DNA from: Vicia villosa | Lineage: Eukaryota; Streptophyta; Magnoliopsida; Fabales; Fabaceae | NCBI RefSeq assembly: GCF_029867415.1 | Contig: NW_026705400.1 | Location: forward strand, 62,001 to 126,000 | Length of the DNA: 64,000 nt | Direction: 5' to 3' | Shown here: piece by piece, positions 36,441 through 48,415 of the stretch | Layout: each line of letters opens with the position of its first letter | Numbering within the stretch: the first letter of the stretch is position 1 | The notes under the pieces: model-generated | What the model was told of the DNA's origin: nothing | The model's input: the letters and a program-made list of their open reading frames with translations, nothing else | Databases searched by the model: none | Translations under genes and position numbers: made by a program

Positions 36441-37216
36441 TATCCTTTAAAATTTTAATTGTCAATGTACAATGTATATTAGGTATAATAAAAATAAAAA
36501 TAAAAATTAAATATAATTAATATCAATAATATAAATAATTATAATTTAAAATAAATATTTTTTAATTTATTTTGCAATTTCTTTTTACCAAACAATATTT
36601 TCTAATAATTAATAATAAAAGTGATTTTGATAAGATATTAAGTAGAAGAGAGGTCGAAACTCACGAGTGTTTTATCTATCATAAATAAATGTTAATTGTT
36701 TAACTAATTGATGATAATCATAAGATACGTAATTCAAAACTTTAAAATAATAAAACTATGTTCAAAGTAAATAAAAAATAATAATGTTTAAATAAAACAA
36801 AACAAAGAAATTGAAAGACTAAGTGGAAAATTTGAGAAAAAAAGAAATTGAAAGATTTTATAATATTATTTATAATATAAGAACATAATATGCTCTGAAT
36901 AAGACATTTCTACTCTTTGATCTGCTTTTGCCACCTCATGCTTTTGAGATTATTTTGCGTTCAACAATTGCTTTTTTCAATTAAGTTTGTAAATTAATCC
37001 TAATGTAACCAAAAATATTTATTTTTGGTCTACTTCACTATGTAACACGTTACTTCTATGATTTTTAACACCCCACTTTTGCTACTTTTCATAAAACTTC
37101 ATTTCTTCTCTCTTTCTCTATCTATCTTATTTTAAGCTTCAAGTTTTTTATCATTTGAGTTTTGGGTTTTCTTGTATAGATGCTTTTATTTTTTGGTTTT
37201 GAGATCTTACACTACA
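36441..37216. other. AT-rich intergenic DNA with leader-like end
   Basis: No gene seen in 36441-37040. The last 150 bp are C/T-rich and look like the promoter or leader of the WAV3-like fragment that follows. Confidence 0.4.
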
Positions 37217-37455
37217 ATGGGAAGTAAATGGAAGAAAGCAAAGGCGGCTCTTGGTCTTCGTCTCTGAAGGTTTGTTCCAAGAACATTAGACGATGATTTT
37301 CCTCCTTCCATGGTGGTTTCAGAGAGGTTGTCGCATGTTGTTATTCTCTTTCTGACCAACTGGAAGAAGGTTCCTTCCGGCCAACTACTCTAGTGTTGGT
37401 GTCGTCTTTTGATGGTTTAAGACTTTTCAAAAGTAGCAGCAGATCGATTTGTGTT
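37217..37455 (+). pseudogene. WAV3/EDA40-like RING E3 ligase N-terminal fragment
   Basis: From the ATG at 37217: MGSKWKKAKAALGLRL, then a frame break, FVPRTLDDDFPPS, SERLSHVV, and in another frame RPTTLVLVSSFDGLRLFKSS. Plant WAV3-type VWFA-RING proteins begin MGSKWRKAKxALGxNLC..VPRTLDD and have the P-TTP..S..GLRLSKS block just before the RING finger. The RING itself is missing. It is a truncated 5' fragment, possibly with its own leader, and is followed by an SnRK2 fragment. Confidence 0.65.
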
Positions 37456-38037
37456 GTGTCTCTCTATCTTCCTCTATATGTTTCTCTCTTCAATTTAGTT
37501 TCAAATTTTTATAAGATTTATTTTTGTTTGTTTTCTAAAATCTTCAAGTTGTTTGAATATTCTAAATAGGAAACATTCATATGGTTTCTGCTTATAACTT
37601 TTTGTTATAAAAAGATTTTTTTGTGAAGAAGAAATTGCTTGCTTTTCATGAAAAAGTTTATGGTGACTAAAATGCATACATTGATGCTTCTTTTTTTGAA
37701 TCTCTATATGAATATGGGAGGATATGAAGGAAGAAGCGATGAAGATTCAGGAGGTAATGGATGAACAGAATGCATTCATTGATGCTTTTGTGGTGCATTT
37801 AGGGTTCAGTTTATATTTTTTGATTTTATGGATTTCGTTTATGCTTTTTAATTTTATGGGTTTTGATGTAGAATTGTGCTTTTTGAATCTTTCATTTTTT
37901 ATGTTTAGGGTTTAGTTTATACTTTTTGTTTTTATGGGTTTCGATGAAGAACCGTTTAAGGTGTCCAGGATGTAAATTTTTTATATATCGGTTATGCATT
38001 AAAAAAGTTCTTTGAGGATGATGTTGTTAAGTGTGAT
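37456..38037. other. Segment between two gene fragments
   Basis: Contains a short frame from 37724 (MKEEAMKIQEVMDEQNAFID) and a repeated GCATTCATTGATGCTT-like block at 37670 and 37770. I do not recognise the protein. Confidence 0.25.
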
Positions 38038-38106
38038 GAGTATGCACCTGGAGGTGAACTCTTTGAGAGGTTATGTAGTATTGGACGGTTTAGCGAAGAC
38101 GAGGTT
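38038..38106 (+). pseudogene. SnRK2 protein kinase fragment
   Basis: Encodes EYAPGGELFERLCSIGRFSEDE, almost identical to the kinase subdomain V block (M-E-Y-A-x-G-G-E-L-F-E-R) of plant SnRK2 kinases. Sequence before and after does not continue the kinase, so this is a single small exon-sized fragment. Confidence 0.65.
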
Positions 38107-38479
38107 GATAACTCGATGGTTTTGATTTATGAATGTTTCGCTGCTCTGTGAATGTTTCCCTGCTCTGTGAATGTACCTTGTTTTGAGTTTGCTTTTTTGT
38201 TAAAGCTTAAAAATTATTTTTAATGTCTTTGTTTTAATGGTTTATGCATTTCTAAATGTGATTTTTACACTAAAATTTAGTGTTCAACTCACTTTTGTAA
38301 GAATGTATCCAAATATAAATCACTTAATTTTAAGTAGAATTAGTTTTATCGAATCAATTCACAAAATTATTTTTTATCACTGCATAATCAAATATACGCA
38401 AGTCTTTAGAATTTGTGAAACAAGTTTACAGTCTTTTGTAAATTATTTTAATATGTATAAAGAATAAATCATGGTGTGA

Positions 38480-40580
38480 AGAATTTTCTTTCTCAATCTG
38501 TTAGTGACCATGAAGCTTTATTGTTGGAGTGTCCCTTTGGTGAAGAAAAGGTGAAGATAGCAATGCAGTGTGGGATTGGGATAGTTTTAAAATTTTAGAT
38601 TTTGATGGCGTTAATTTCAACTTTTTGGAATTTTATAGTTGTCCTAAATATGATTTTATGACAGTTTAATATAACTTTCTTGATAATGGTGAATTACTTA
38701 AGGCATCTAATTGCAAGTTTGTAGCATTGATTTTGAAAATTGTGAGTTTTAAAATGCTTATATATTTTTGTTATATCTCTTTGGTGGAGTGTGCATATAA
38801 AGTTATAGCAAAGTGATTTTATAAACTCATTCAATTTTTTGTGAAAATTTTGATAAATTTTTAATGGTATTATTGTGGTAGATGAGGTAATGGACAAGGC
38901 AAAGAAGATGAAGAAGAAATGTGTTTTATTCAAAGTGAAATTTAAAAAATTATGTGATTCAACAAAGCTGGAATACTGGGAAGCTATTATGATGAAAATG
39001 ATATTTCTAGCAAAATCGAGGAAATAAATTATGAAATGCATTAGTTCAGCTTTTGTCCCAATTTTTGTTACTGGAAGTTCTAATTTGAAAGGAAAAGAGG
39101 TTGATTTTGATGGAGAAAAGTTAGGCTAGTGTTAGACTTATTAATATAAATATTTGTTTTTCGAGCTTATATACGGTTTGAAAGTTAATTTTCTTAAGGG
39201 TTAACTAGTTCTTATCAATGTATCTCATTCATGGTTGGATGAGACTTTTGTGGTGCTTAATTGTAAAACTAAGCTGTCACCTTTTATATATTCCGACCTT
39301 TTAATAAGGGGGCAATCCAAAATGTTTATATTTCTGAAATCATCTATTTTATAGAATAATAAATAGGTTCTTTTGATAAAAGTGTAAAAGTTTATCCATG
39401 AAAGGTTATCTTGTGTTACTTAAATTTGATTTGTCATCTCTTTCATAATAAATATGATTTAAATGTGTGTAGACTGTGCGAATTTAATCTTGTGTTATTA
39501 GGTAAATAATGGTGGATGTTACGAGTGAGTCAAGAGGGGTTGCGGTTCAAGATTTAAACTAATAATAAGTACATGTTTGGTTTGACTTTTGGATGGGTCA
39601 AAAGCAATTCTAGAGGTGTAGAATTGATTTTGGGTGATTTTGATATGTTTGGTTAGGCAAAAGTAGAATTGATTCTACTTGAAGCTAGAATTTGTAGCTT
39701 TTGTCTCCATAATTGATTATGGATGATTTTTATACTGAAATTTATTGTTCAATTCACTTTTACATAAATGTATCTAAACATAAATCGATTATGCTAAACT
39801 TAATTATGATAAAATCAATTATATCAAACTCAATTATATCAGTTATGTTCACCGTCAATCCAAACACACCCTAAATATGGTATGGAGAATGTTCTGGTTG
39901 TGTTGTGGAGAATAAGGCAATTATTAGGTGGAAGATGGATATCACGTAGTTAGGGGACGGTTTAGTTATTAAGACTCGTTTAATGATTTTGTTTTGTGGT
40001 TGGTTAGTAATAGGTAAAATACATTTGTTTTGGTGTGATCTTTGGTTGAAAGGGTGTTGCTTAGTGAGCAATTTAGTAGGCGTTTTAGTCTAGTTATAGA
40101 TAAAAATGTGTAAGTGGCCGAGATATGTAGGTTGTGGTGGGAAATGAATTGTGGTTGGAAGAGGTGGAGGCGAGACCTTTTTTGCGTGGCAGTAATAAGA
40201 AGATTTAGTTGGATAGTGTATTGTTTTTTTTTACAAAAGGTTTTATTTTCCAGGATAATGTTCTTAACTATGGATATGGAGATGTAAAAATAGTCAATAT
40301 TTCGTCAAACATATATATTAGTTGCTGACTCATAACGCGGTTGATAAGCGATGGTCTTTTTCATAACTAGTTTGGCATAAAGTAGCTCCTTTAAATGTAT
40401 ATATTTGCTTGATGTTTACTAAAAGCATGCTTCAAACAAGAGAATATGACTCAATGTGACAATATTATTTTGGACAGATTGTATAATATTAGTGGTTTTG
40501 AGAAGGTTAAGAGTGCTCAACCTATTTTTGTTCAATGCAATTCTTATTATTCTAGAAAGTTGGGAAGGAACCTTAAAGTG
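38480..40580 (+). pseudogene. LINE (L1-type) reverse transcriptase relic
   Basis: Successive frames give FLSQSVSDHEALLLECPFGE, FKILDFDGVNFNFLEFY, LDNGELLKASNCKFVALI, YISLVECAYKVIAK, AKKMKKKCVLFKVKFKKLCD, SSAFVPIFVTGSSN and YGLKVNFLKG..LINVSHSW. These follow the order of plant L1 RT motifs. After the nested MITE come LFWCDLWLKGVLLSEQFSRR and VWHKVAPLNVYICLMF from the 3' region. Many stops and frameshifts; the catalytic YADD block is missing. Confidence 0.7.
39569..39871. mobile_element. Tourist-like MITE
   Basis: 303 bp with imperfect terminal inverted repeats (GTACATGTTTGGTTTGAC at the left, GGGTGTGTTTGGATTGAC inverted at the right) and TAA on both sides (39566-39568, 39872-39874), as for PIF/Harbinger MITEs. 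It sits inside the LINE relic. Related internal blocks occur at 38250-38400 and 42340-42540, probably partial copies. Confidence 0.6.
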
Positions 40581-40860
40581 GTAACATATATCTTATGTGT
40601 TATATAATTCAGTTCCTTTAAATACCACACGAGTTCAATTATCTTTTTCACGTAAAAGAAAGTTTTGTGTTATTTTTCAAGTGCTTTGAGATGCTAAAAG
40701 TATACTTCAAAGAAGATATAAGTAGACTCAATGTGATAGTATTATTTTTTAATAAATCGTTTATGTTAGTGATTTTGAAAAGGACAAGACTGTTCAACAT
40801 ATTTTTGTTAAATGTAATTGATTAATTTAAAAGGCGTGAGAACAAATTTTAAAGTAATAT

Positions 40861-41007
40861 TACCTCTATTCTTTTTTATAAGAGACATGTCACTTTTTAA
40901 GTTCATTGAATAACCAATGTATTTGGTCTATTTATAGACTAGATACATTGATTATTCAGTGAACCTAAAAAATGAATTGTCTCTTATAAAAAGGAACGAA
41001 GATAGTA
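40861..41007. mobile_element. Stowaway-like MITE, copy 1
   Basis: 147 bp with TACCTCTATTCTTTTTTATA at the left and TATAAAAAGGAACGAAGATA at the right as inverted ends, of the plant CTCCCTCCGTTCC type, with TA borders. The internal halves are also mirror images around 40935. Confidence 0.75.
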
Positions 41008-41367
41008 TTATATATCTTGTGTGTTATCCAATCTAATTTCTTTGCATACACATAAGTTCAACGGTTTTTTTCACGTCAAAATAGTTGTGTGTTATCTTTT
41101 AAACGCTTTGGGGGACATGTTTATAAATATTTAAAAAAGGAAAGTGATTATTAGTAAGAAAGTATGAAAGCAAGAAGAGCAAAAATTAAATCTCAATCAT
41201 TCATTACTACCACTATCCCGTGATTCCTATTAAAAGGAAATTACATTTAAAATAAATTTCAAATTATCCTCTAAAATAATGACAAGTATGCATTCTTGTC
41301 TTTCTTGCTCAAATGATTCTTACTGTATAACATTACTCTTTAAAAAATAATGAAGTTTTTAGTTATG

Positions 41368-41515
41368 TACTATCTCCGTTCCTTTATATAAGGGATAATT
41401 TATTATTGTAGATTTATTGAATAATTAATATATATAATCAATATACATATCAGATACATTGATTATTCAATTAATTTAAAAAATAAAATACCTATTATAT
41501 AAAAGAACGGGGGTA
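41368..41515. mobile_element. Stowaway-like MITE, copy 2
   Basis: 148 bp, same family as 40861-41007: TACTATCTCCGTTCCTTTAT at the left and AAAAGAACGGGGGTA at the right. Two family members lie within 510 bp of each other. Confidence 0.75.
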
Positions 41516-42969
41516 CTATTTATCTAACTGCATATAAATTATGTTGTGGTGGCGGCTAAAATTTAAAAATCAATAAATTTAATGATTTGAATATGTGATG
41601 TCTTAACTTTTTGAACTAGCTTTTATTTTTGAAAAAAATAATACATTTGGATTGGTTTGGTTTTTAGCTCTTGGTGTCATATAATTAATTATTGTTGATT
41701 TATATGCTTGACACACCTTACATTTATCATTCATCAGTAATTTATTTTTGAATTTTTCTTACAAGATTTATATAACTAAAATGATAATTTATTTTGTTTT
41801 TTTATTGAAACTCTAACATCCGTTTATTTTATATCTTCTATCTTTTCATATATAAATTCAGATTATTAACAACTAGTATATCCAAACAAATATATGTGGT
41901 GATTAGGTATTATTGAATGAGTATAACCATGAGATACTTTCATATCCAAGATGAAACATTTGACCACTTGTTTAAATAGTTCAAATTCCTTACCACTTAA
42001 ATAAATTTCCATTTAAATACATTCATATTAATAAAGGAAACAATAAATTTTAAGATAAAAATTTATATTTAAAATAAATAATTATAAATTTTAACTTCAG
42101 ATACCTTCAATTTTAAAAACAAAAGTATTTATATTTAAAAAATAAGCAGTTAAAAATCAATTTTACATTTATAATAATATGATTGGTTTGTCTTTTAAAA
42201 GAGACAAAAAGAATTTTAAAAATATAAAATTCTGGAATAATTTTAAGGTGTTTGATTTTTTTTTTAAATATAATTGATTTTGTCTTTAAAAGTAATTTTA
42301 TTTAAAATTAATATAATTTATATTTTTGAAGTTAAACATATTTTTGTACTAAAATTTATTATTCAATTCACCAAACATAAATCAATTATATTTTGAAACT
42401 ATATTAAAATTAATTATACAAATTTATTCTGTAAATTCAATTCACCAAACATAAATCAATTCTATTGAAACTATATTAAAAATTAATTATACAAATTTAT
42501 TCTATTAAAATCAATTATATCCAAACTGCTTGAAACACACACTAAATCTCATAATTGTTTTTTTTTTTAGAAAACCTCAAAGTCTATTTTGATAACTATA
42601 TTTAACTGAATGCCATTTTCTACTTGTAAAGAAGAAAAGGTATACATATGCATAAACTAATATAGCATAGGAATGCCATAGGGATAGAAGAAATATTGTC
42701 CTACTTTTAACATTTGTCAATTCAAGACAGAACTTTATCCATTTGAAAATATATCCACATTAAAAAAAGTTATTTCCTGTCTTGCTGTTTCCAAATAATT
42801 TTTTGGCATGTGCTTCACATGAGTTCAACAAATCTTTAAAGTTTAATTCATGGGAATATCTTGATTGCAACTATAAATATTAAATATCATGTTTTGTGTA
42901 TGCCACGTGGGTGTGAATGTTTATCATAATGTCCAATTAGAATATTAAACAAAATTGAATCAAAATATT
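41516..42969. other. AT-rich intergenic DNA with MITE fragments
   Basis: No gene seen. 42340-42540 has a duplicated block (AATTCACCAAACATAAATCA, twice) and ends CCAAACTGCTTGAAACACAC, similar to the inside and right end of the 39569-39871 MITE. Confidence 0.45.
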
Positions 42970-43250
42970 AAGTAAAATGTGATCCGAATAGAACTCTTCC
43001 AATTACTCGAACCGAACTAAAATTATTAGTTTAGTATCAAGTTGAACTAGTTGTTAAATAAGCGAACCATAATCTTTTTTCTTTTTTATAAAAAATTTTA
43101 AAATTATTTAGCACTTTTCATTTTTTTCTGATTTGATTTCAATTTTGATTTGATTTATTTGTTATTTAATTCAGTCATAGAATTTTTTGTGTAACATAGG
43201 TTCGATTCACTAACCAAACATAATAGTTTAGTTATTTTAACTATGAAGAA
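42970..43250. mobile_element. Decayed hAT-like MITE, same family as 61121-61577
   Basis: Shares blocks such as AACTAAAATTATTAGTTTAG and TTCGATTCACTAACCAAACA with the better preserved copy at 61121-61577. Clear ends were not found. Confidence 0.35.
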
Positions 43251-43579
43251 GAGCCTCGCATTGACTTTGGCTAGGGTTTGATGAAGACAAATACATCAAC
43301 AAAAGAAGAAAAAGAAAACGTCAATAATGATCAACAATGAAGAAAAAGATGAAGACAATGAACGATAAAGATAAAGAGAATAATCGATCATGAGAATGTG
43401 ACAAAGATCAACATTAAACAAAGTTGAAATTGTATTTATCTTTGATATATCATCATTCATCGTATATATCCCTAAAAGCTCTGAAATTATTATTCAAACT
43501 TAATCTAAAATGTTTTCAAAGCTAATGCATAAAACCCATGGAAGCCTTATCTTAAAAAGTTGTTTTCAATTATAAAAAA

Positions 43580-44545
43580 AGAGAGTTTATTTTAGTGCTG
43601 CCAAGAAAGTGGTAATCGAATACCACATTCTTGTATTCGAATACTAGTGTCAATTTTTTGAAAATTTTGAGCGTTGTAAAATGGTATTCGGCTATCACAA
43701 TGTGGTATTCAAATACCACCTAAACCAATGTGTTTTTTTTCATCAAACAAAATCATTGTTTTGAATGGCAAAGTTTCATGGTATATTTTCTAACTTATAT
43801 AATCATTCTAGAGAGAAGAGTATATAAAGCATCATACACTAGAAAACTAATTACCAACTTTTAAAATTAAATTAATAAGAATTAAATATCGCTTTCAAAG
43901 TATTCTTCATTTTTCAAATGGTTTGAAAACTGTATGAACTTGCATAAACCAAAAAAAAAAAATTCATAAACCAACATAAAATATGAGCAATTAAATAATA
44001 TACTTTGAATTTTGATTTTGAAAAAATAAAGTATAATTCCAAGATTGAATCTGACATTCAATAGCCTACTACATTATTCATTTTTCAACAAAGTCTAAGT
44101 GTTTATATTTTTTTTTATCATAATGTGTTGGTGAAAATTGTTTGTAAATAGAAAGTAGTGCATTTTTTTTGGTTTTTGTGAGGATCATCATAGTGTTTAA
44201 TGATTGTTGAAGAGATTCTTTGAGTCGGGAAGATTCAAATTCCATCGTAGATAATGGTGATTATGTATGTATTAGAAGGTTGTAAAAATGTCTTGGTGAA
44301 GAGTTGTGCAAGGATCTAAACATAATAGAAAATCCTCTAAGGAGTAGAGTGATTAGATGTAACATTGGTTGATAAGGAGAACTAAAATAATTCTTGTTTC
44401 ATTTATTTTTATGTCTTTAAAATTCAGAACTTTACTTTAATCTTAAAGTAGCATTCAGTCACTTATTTTCGGTAAAATATATTGCATAAAATCAAGAAAA
44501 ATCCAATAATACTAATTCACCCCCTCTTAGATTGCATCCCATAGT
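43580..44545 (+). mobile_element. 5' LTR relic of a copia element
   Basis: Holds palindromic blocks around GTATTCGAATAC (43605-43730), a region of the R/U5 type ending AATTCACCCCCTCTTAGATT (about 44510-44532), and then a degraded PBS CTTCAGAGCAAGAG (44559-44572, compare TATCAGAGC). It directly precedes the gag relic. The left border was not found. Confidence 0.45.
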
Positions 44546-44598
44546 TATATTTTCCTTCAGAGCAAGAGTTAGAAAACTTGCTCCTAGATTCGGGATAA

Positions 44599-46330
44599 AA
44601 TGGCTTTCACGAAACCTTTCTCAGGAGAAGGCAATACACCAACATACCACCAAGTTTCATCGGTGGGTGTTACAAATTTTGGAATATTAGAATGCAAATA
44701 TTTTTAAAATCACAAGGGGTGATAGTTTGGAAATTCCTGGAAAATGGTCCTTACATTCCTACTTTACTTGTTGAAGGTGTAAATCAACCAAAACCTGAAG
44801 ATACATGGAATGATGATGATAATATGAATGTGATATATGATAAGAAAGCCAAAAACGTAATAGCATCTTCCTTAGAGATGAATGAATTCTTTAGGATATC
44901 TAATTGTCAAACCTCTTATGAAATACTGGAGATCACACACGAAGGTACGATCTAGACTAAACACATACACACATTCTCTCTCTCTCTCTCTCTCTCTCTC
45001 AAGAATGTGAGATATTTAGAATGCAACGGGCGAAAATATACTAAATTTTCAAAAGAGGTTCACTCATTTGACAAACCATTTAACCGTTTTTGGAAAACCC
45101 TTCACCAAAAATGAATTAAATTTAAAGGTACTTAGATATTTAACAAGGACATGACAACTAAAAGTGACATCTATTTCGAAAAGAAAAGTTTATACAAGAT
45201 AACATCAACGACATTGTTTTAAAAATTACAAGAACATGAATTATAACTTGAGCGATTGGAGAAGCATGAAGGATATGAGCATAAAGTTAGACCTTTTGCA
45301 TTAAAGACTAAAGTCAATGATTATGATAGTGATAAAAAAGAAGAATCTCAATGTGATAATGAAAAAGATGATGAAGATATAGAAGTACTTGTCAAGAAGT
45401 TTGAAAAATTCTTAAAAAGATACAAAAACAATAAAAATTGGTCAAAGAAAGAAGTTTAATGAAGAATCAACTTCAAAACAAAAGATCACTTGCGTTGAAT
45501 ATGGAAAACAATGACATATTAAGAGTGATTGTCCTTTTCTTAAAAAAAAAAAAAGAACAAATTCAACAACAAGAAGGATAAAAAGGGAAAATGAACATAT
45601 ATCACTTGGGAAGACAATAATGTGAGTACAAATTTTGAAAATGAAGCACAAGTACATCTATCTTTCATGGTTGCACATCACTCGGATGATGATAATGATG
45701 ATGATGAGGTTAGTACTTTTGACTCAAGTGATAAACCTTCTTATGATGAACTACAATATGCCTTTAATAATTTGCATGATGAATATCTAAAGCTTTCTAG
45801 ATTATGTGCTAAGCAAAATAAAATGATTTCATCTCTAGAAATTAAATCTAATACCATGCAAGTAGAATTGGACAAAGTTAAAACAATTTCATCATGTAAT
45901 AAATGTATATCCCTTGTATAAAATATTGTTGAATTAAATCATGTGATATGCAATTACGAAAAAAGGAAAAAATAAATTGAATAATTTTCTAAGTGATCAA
46001 AGATATGTTAATATTAAAAGTGGTCTAGGATATTATCAATTTGAAAATTTTAGTCAAATAAAAAAATACTATCTTTGTCAAATCTAGCAATGCTTGGCAT
46101 AATGTTCAACTTAGAAAAGCATATAACAAGAATCATTTCAACGATCATAAAAAGAAAATTTCTAACATGACAGATACTTGTTTTTATTTTAATTGTAAGG
46201 GCTACATCCCTGATACATGTTATATGAGAAGATTTGGTGTACCAAGTAGAAAATATGTGTGAATTGAGAAAGAAACTAATCCAAAAATATCCGAAGAGTT
46301 TTGGGTATCTAGAAAGAAACATTGATTTAC
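44599..46330 (+). pseudogene. Copia gag relic (UBN2 type)
   Basis: Starts at an ATG at 44599 (MAFTKPFSGEGNTPTYHQ). After a frameshift it reads MQIFLKSQGVIVWKFLENGP, MNEFFRISNCQTSYEILEIT, HEGT, then an interruption by (CT)n. It continues RPFALKTKVNDYDSD, VLVKKFEKFLKR, a damaged zinc knuckle (CVEYGKQ-stop-HIKSDC), an acidic coiled-coil stretch with YDELQYAFNNLHDEYLKLS, and a second Cys/His block TCFYFNCKGYIPDTCYMRRF. It resembles Sire-type legume copia gag. pol is absent. Confidence 0.7.
44975..45001. repeat. (CT)n microsatellite inside the gag relic
   Basis: Pure CT run. A longer CT run sits at the equivalent place in the sister relic (63595-63641). Confidence 0.9.
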
Positions 46331-46659
46331 CTTTGGAAACCAAATGCTAATATTGTAATATAAAAAAAAAATACTTGTTCAATACACAATGATAGCATTT
46401 GATATGGTAAGGTAAAATTTCATTTTAAAATTTTTGGTCTCCCTATTTCAAACCTCATATTTTTTATCCATCAACTTTACTTCTCTTGCAATTTGTTTGG
46501 CCTCCCTTCATTTTTACACACGTGGCAGTAATGAATAAGATAAAAAATTAATTTTTAATGATGTGGCAATAATGATTAGTATAAAAAATAAAAAATATAA
46601 CTTATTCATATTTATAATATTATTTAGTAATATCATAAATGATTATACTTTAAAAAAAT
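46331..46659. other. Short unassigned spacer
   Basis: AT-rich sequence between the copia relic and the next gypsy-related segment. No gene seen. Confidence 0.4.
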
Positions 46660-47330
46660 TGAAAATTAAGTTTACATGTGCTCGCCTTTCCTTTCTCAAA
46701 TATTACCCGATACATTACAAGGCCATGGGAAATAATCCTTCATTAGAGCTATCTAACCTTAAAGAGCCCCATGTGATAAGGGTTCTTCTTATGGAACATC
46801 TTGATAGGGACAAGCATGCTCAGACTGAAAATGAATTAAGGACGAAGCTTTCTAACTACAAATGGAACCTGACCAAGGGGCAAGTGATAATCGAGGCTTT
46901 GTAGAAGAAGAAGGAGACCCTGATGGAAATATCTAGTAAGCGGAGTCAAAGGCCAAAGATTTTGCTATCAAGGAGCAAAAACTGCAGCAATCCTTGAATC
47001 AAGCTCTTAACACCCATAAGAAGTTAGATAATGAGGTATCTATGCTCAATGACGACTTTATATAGACATCTAACATCTACTTTGAAAGGGAGAAATAAAA
47101 AAATGGCCTTCCTCCATCATGGGATGGATATAAGCCTCTTGTACAGGTTCAAATTTGTTCATGGTGGCCAACTGGTGGATGGTACAGGCGATCCGCGTCC
47201 TACTGACCATGTCACTTCTCCTGCCAAGGATAATAGAGTTGAGTACGAGGACAATAAGGCGACACAGGATGCTAATCTAGAGGCGGCTCACCATGGAAGA
47301 ACTCTAGAGGAAGTCAAGGAAATGTAGACT
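46660..47330 (+). pseudogene. Extra (antisense) ORF relic of the second Tat-type element
   Basis: Helical, charged translation across frames (LEHLDRDK-like MEHLDRDKHAQTENELRTKL, KFVHGGQLVDGTGDP, TQDANLEAAHHGRTLEEVKE) ending at a TAG near 47326. It runs opposite to the minus-strand gag and protease relics at 52-58 kb and is separated from them by a minisatellite, as at the first Tat-type relic. Assignment by position and style. Confidence 0.4.
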
Positions 47331-47516
47331 TCTCCTTTTTTTACCCTTTCTTTGTAATCCTGCCCCTAATGGTTATTCCCAGGGGTATCTTATGTATTGT
47401 TGAATATTTTCCCTAAGGGCTCCAGTTATATTTGATCTTATTTATCTGTTACTATCTTGTTATGACTAATCAGGGAACTTTCTCACTTAGATTTGTTGCT
47501 CTCGTGAAGGGCCAAA

Positions 47517-48002
47517 ATTCCTCACGCTATCACATAGGGATCCAATACTCATAATATCCTTAAAAGCGGAAAGGATTCTTGCATAATAATCCATCATATA
47601 TAATATCCTTAGAGGTGGCAAGAATTGCTACATAAGGATCCAACATATTCAATAGCCTTAAAATGTGGCAAGGATTCCCAAATAAGGTCGTAGGAAATTC
47701 AATAGCCTTAGAGGCAACAATGATTCTCACATAAGGATCAATCATATTAAATAGCCTTAAAGGCAACAATGATTCCCGCATTGGGATCCATCTTATTCAA
47801 TAGCCTTAAAGGAGACAAGGATTCCCATATAAGGATCCAACATATTTAATAGCCTTAGAGGTGATAAGGATTTCCACATAAGGATCCAACATATTCAATA
47901 GCCTTCGAGGCGGTGAGAATTCATGTTCTATAGCCTTAATGGCGACAAGGATTCGCACATGAGGATCCATCATATTCAATAGCCTTATAGGCAATTTCAA
48001 TA
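47517..48002. repeat. Minisatellite, about 49-bp unit, about 10 copies
   Basis: Units carry AAGGATTCCCACATAAGGAT, then CCAACATATTCAATAGCCTT, then AGAGGCGAC. One copy is shortened (about 47920). Copies are 75-90% alike by eye. Frames read through the array on the minus strand are repeats, not genes. Confidence 0.85.
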
Positions 48003-48059
48003 AGATTCCTTTGCTCCATGACATCTTGTATGTGAATTAACAATAATACAAAACTTATA

Positions 48060-48415
48060 TAAATAAAGTGAGAGACTCATTGAAAACCTACCATCAATTT
48101 GCATAAGAAAAGATTGACCCCACAAAAACATTATTATCCTTACCAAAATGGCTGAGGATGCAACTTTCTTAAACAAAATAAAACAACAAATAATATGAAC
48201 TAAGTGAGGTTCATTTCCTTAGCAATCATTCCTTGACAATGGGTCTCCTTTTTGCAGCCTTTGTGATCTTCTCATTTGGAATGGTCAAGCACCTTTCTAC
48301 GAGAGATTCCCCTGGCGGCTTTACCTCTGCCTTCATGCATATGACATTCACGTTTATTATTCTGAACTTTTTTAATTTAAAGCTCTCTACATGTCACTTT
48401 TTGGAAATCTCACAG
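48060..48415 (-). pseudogene. Gypsy pol fragment between protease and RT (second Tat-type relic)
   Basis: On the minus strand a degraded frame includes NVICMKAEVKPPGESLVERC, resembling the charged linker between protease and RT in Tat elements. Across the solo LTR at 48416-52374 it appears to continue the protease relic at 52385-53283. Reading is weak. Confidence 0.35.

Noticed and set aside
47560..48024. Minus-strand frames of 72-73 codons
   Set aside because: They read through the 49-bp minisatellite; the repeat pattern explains them.
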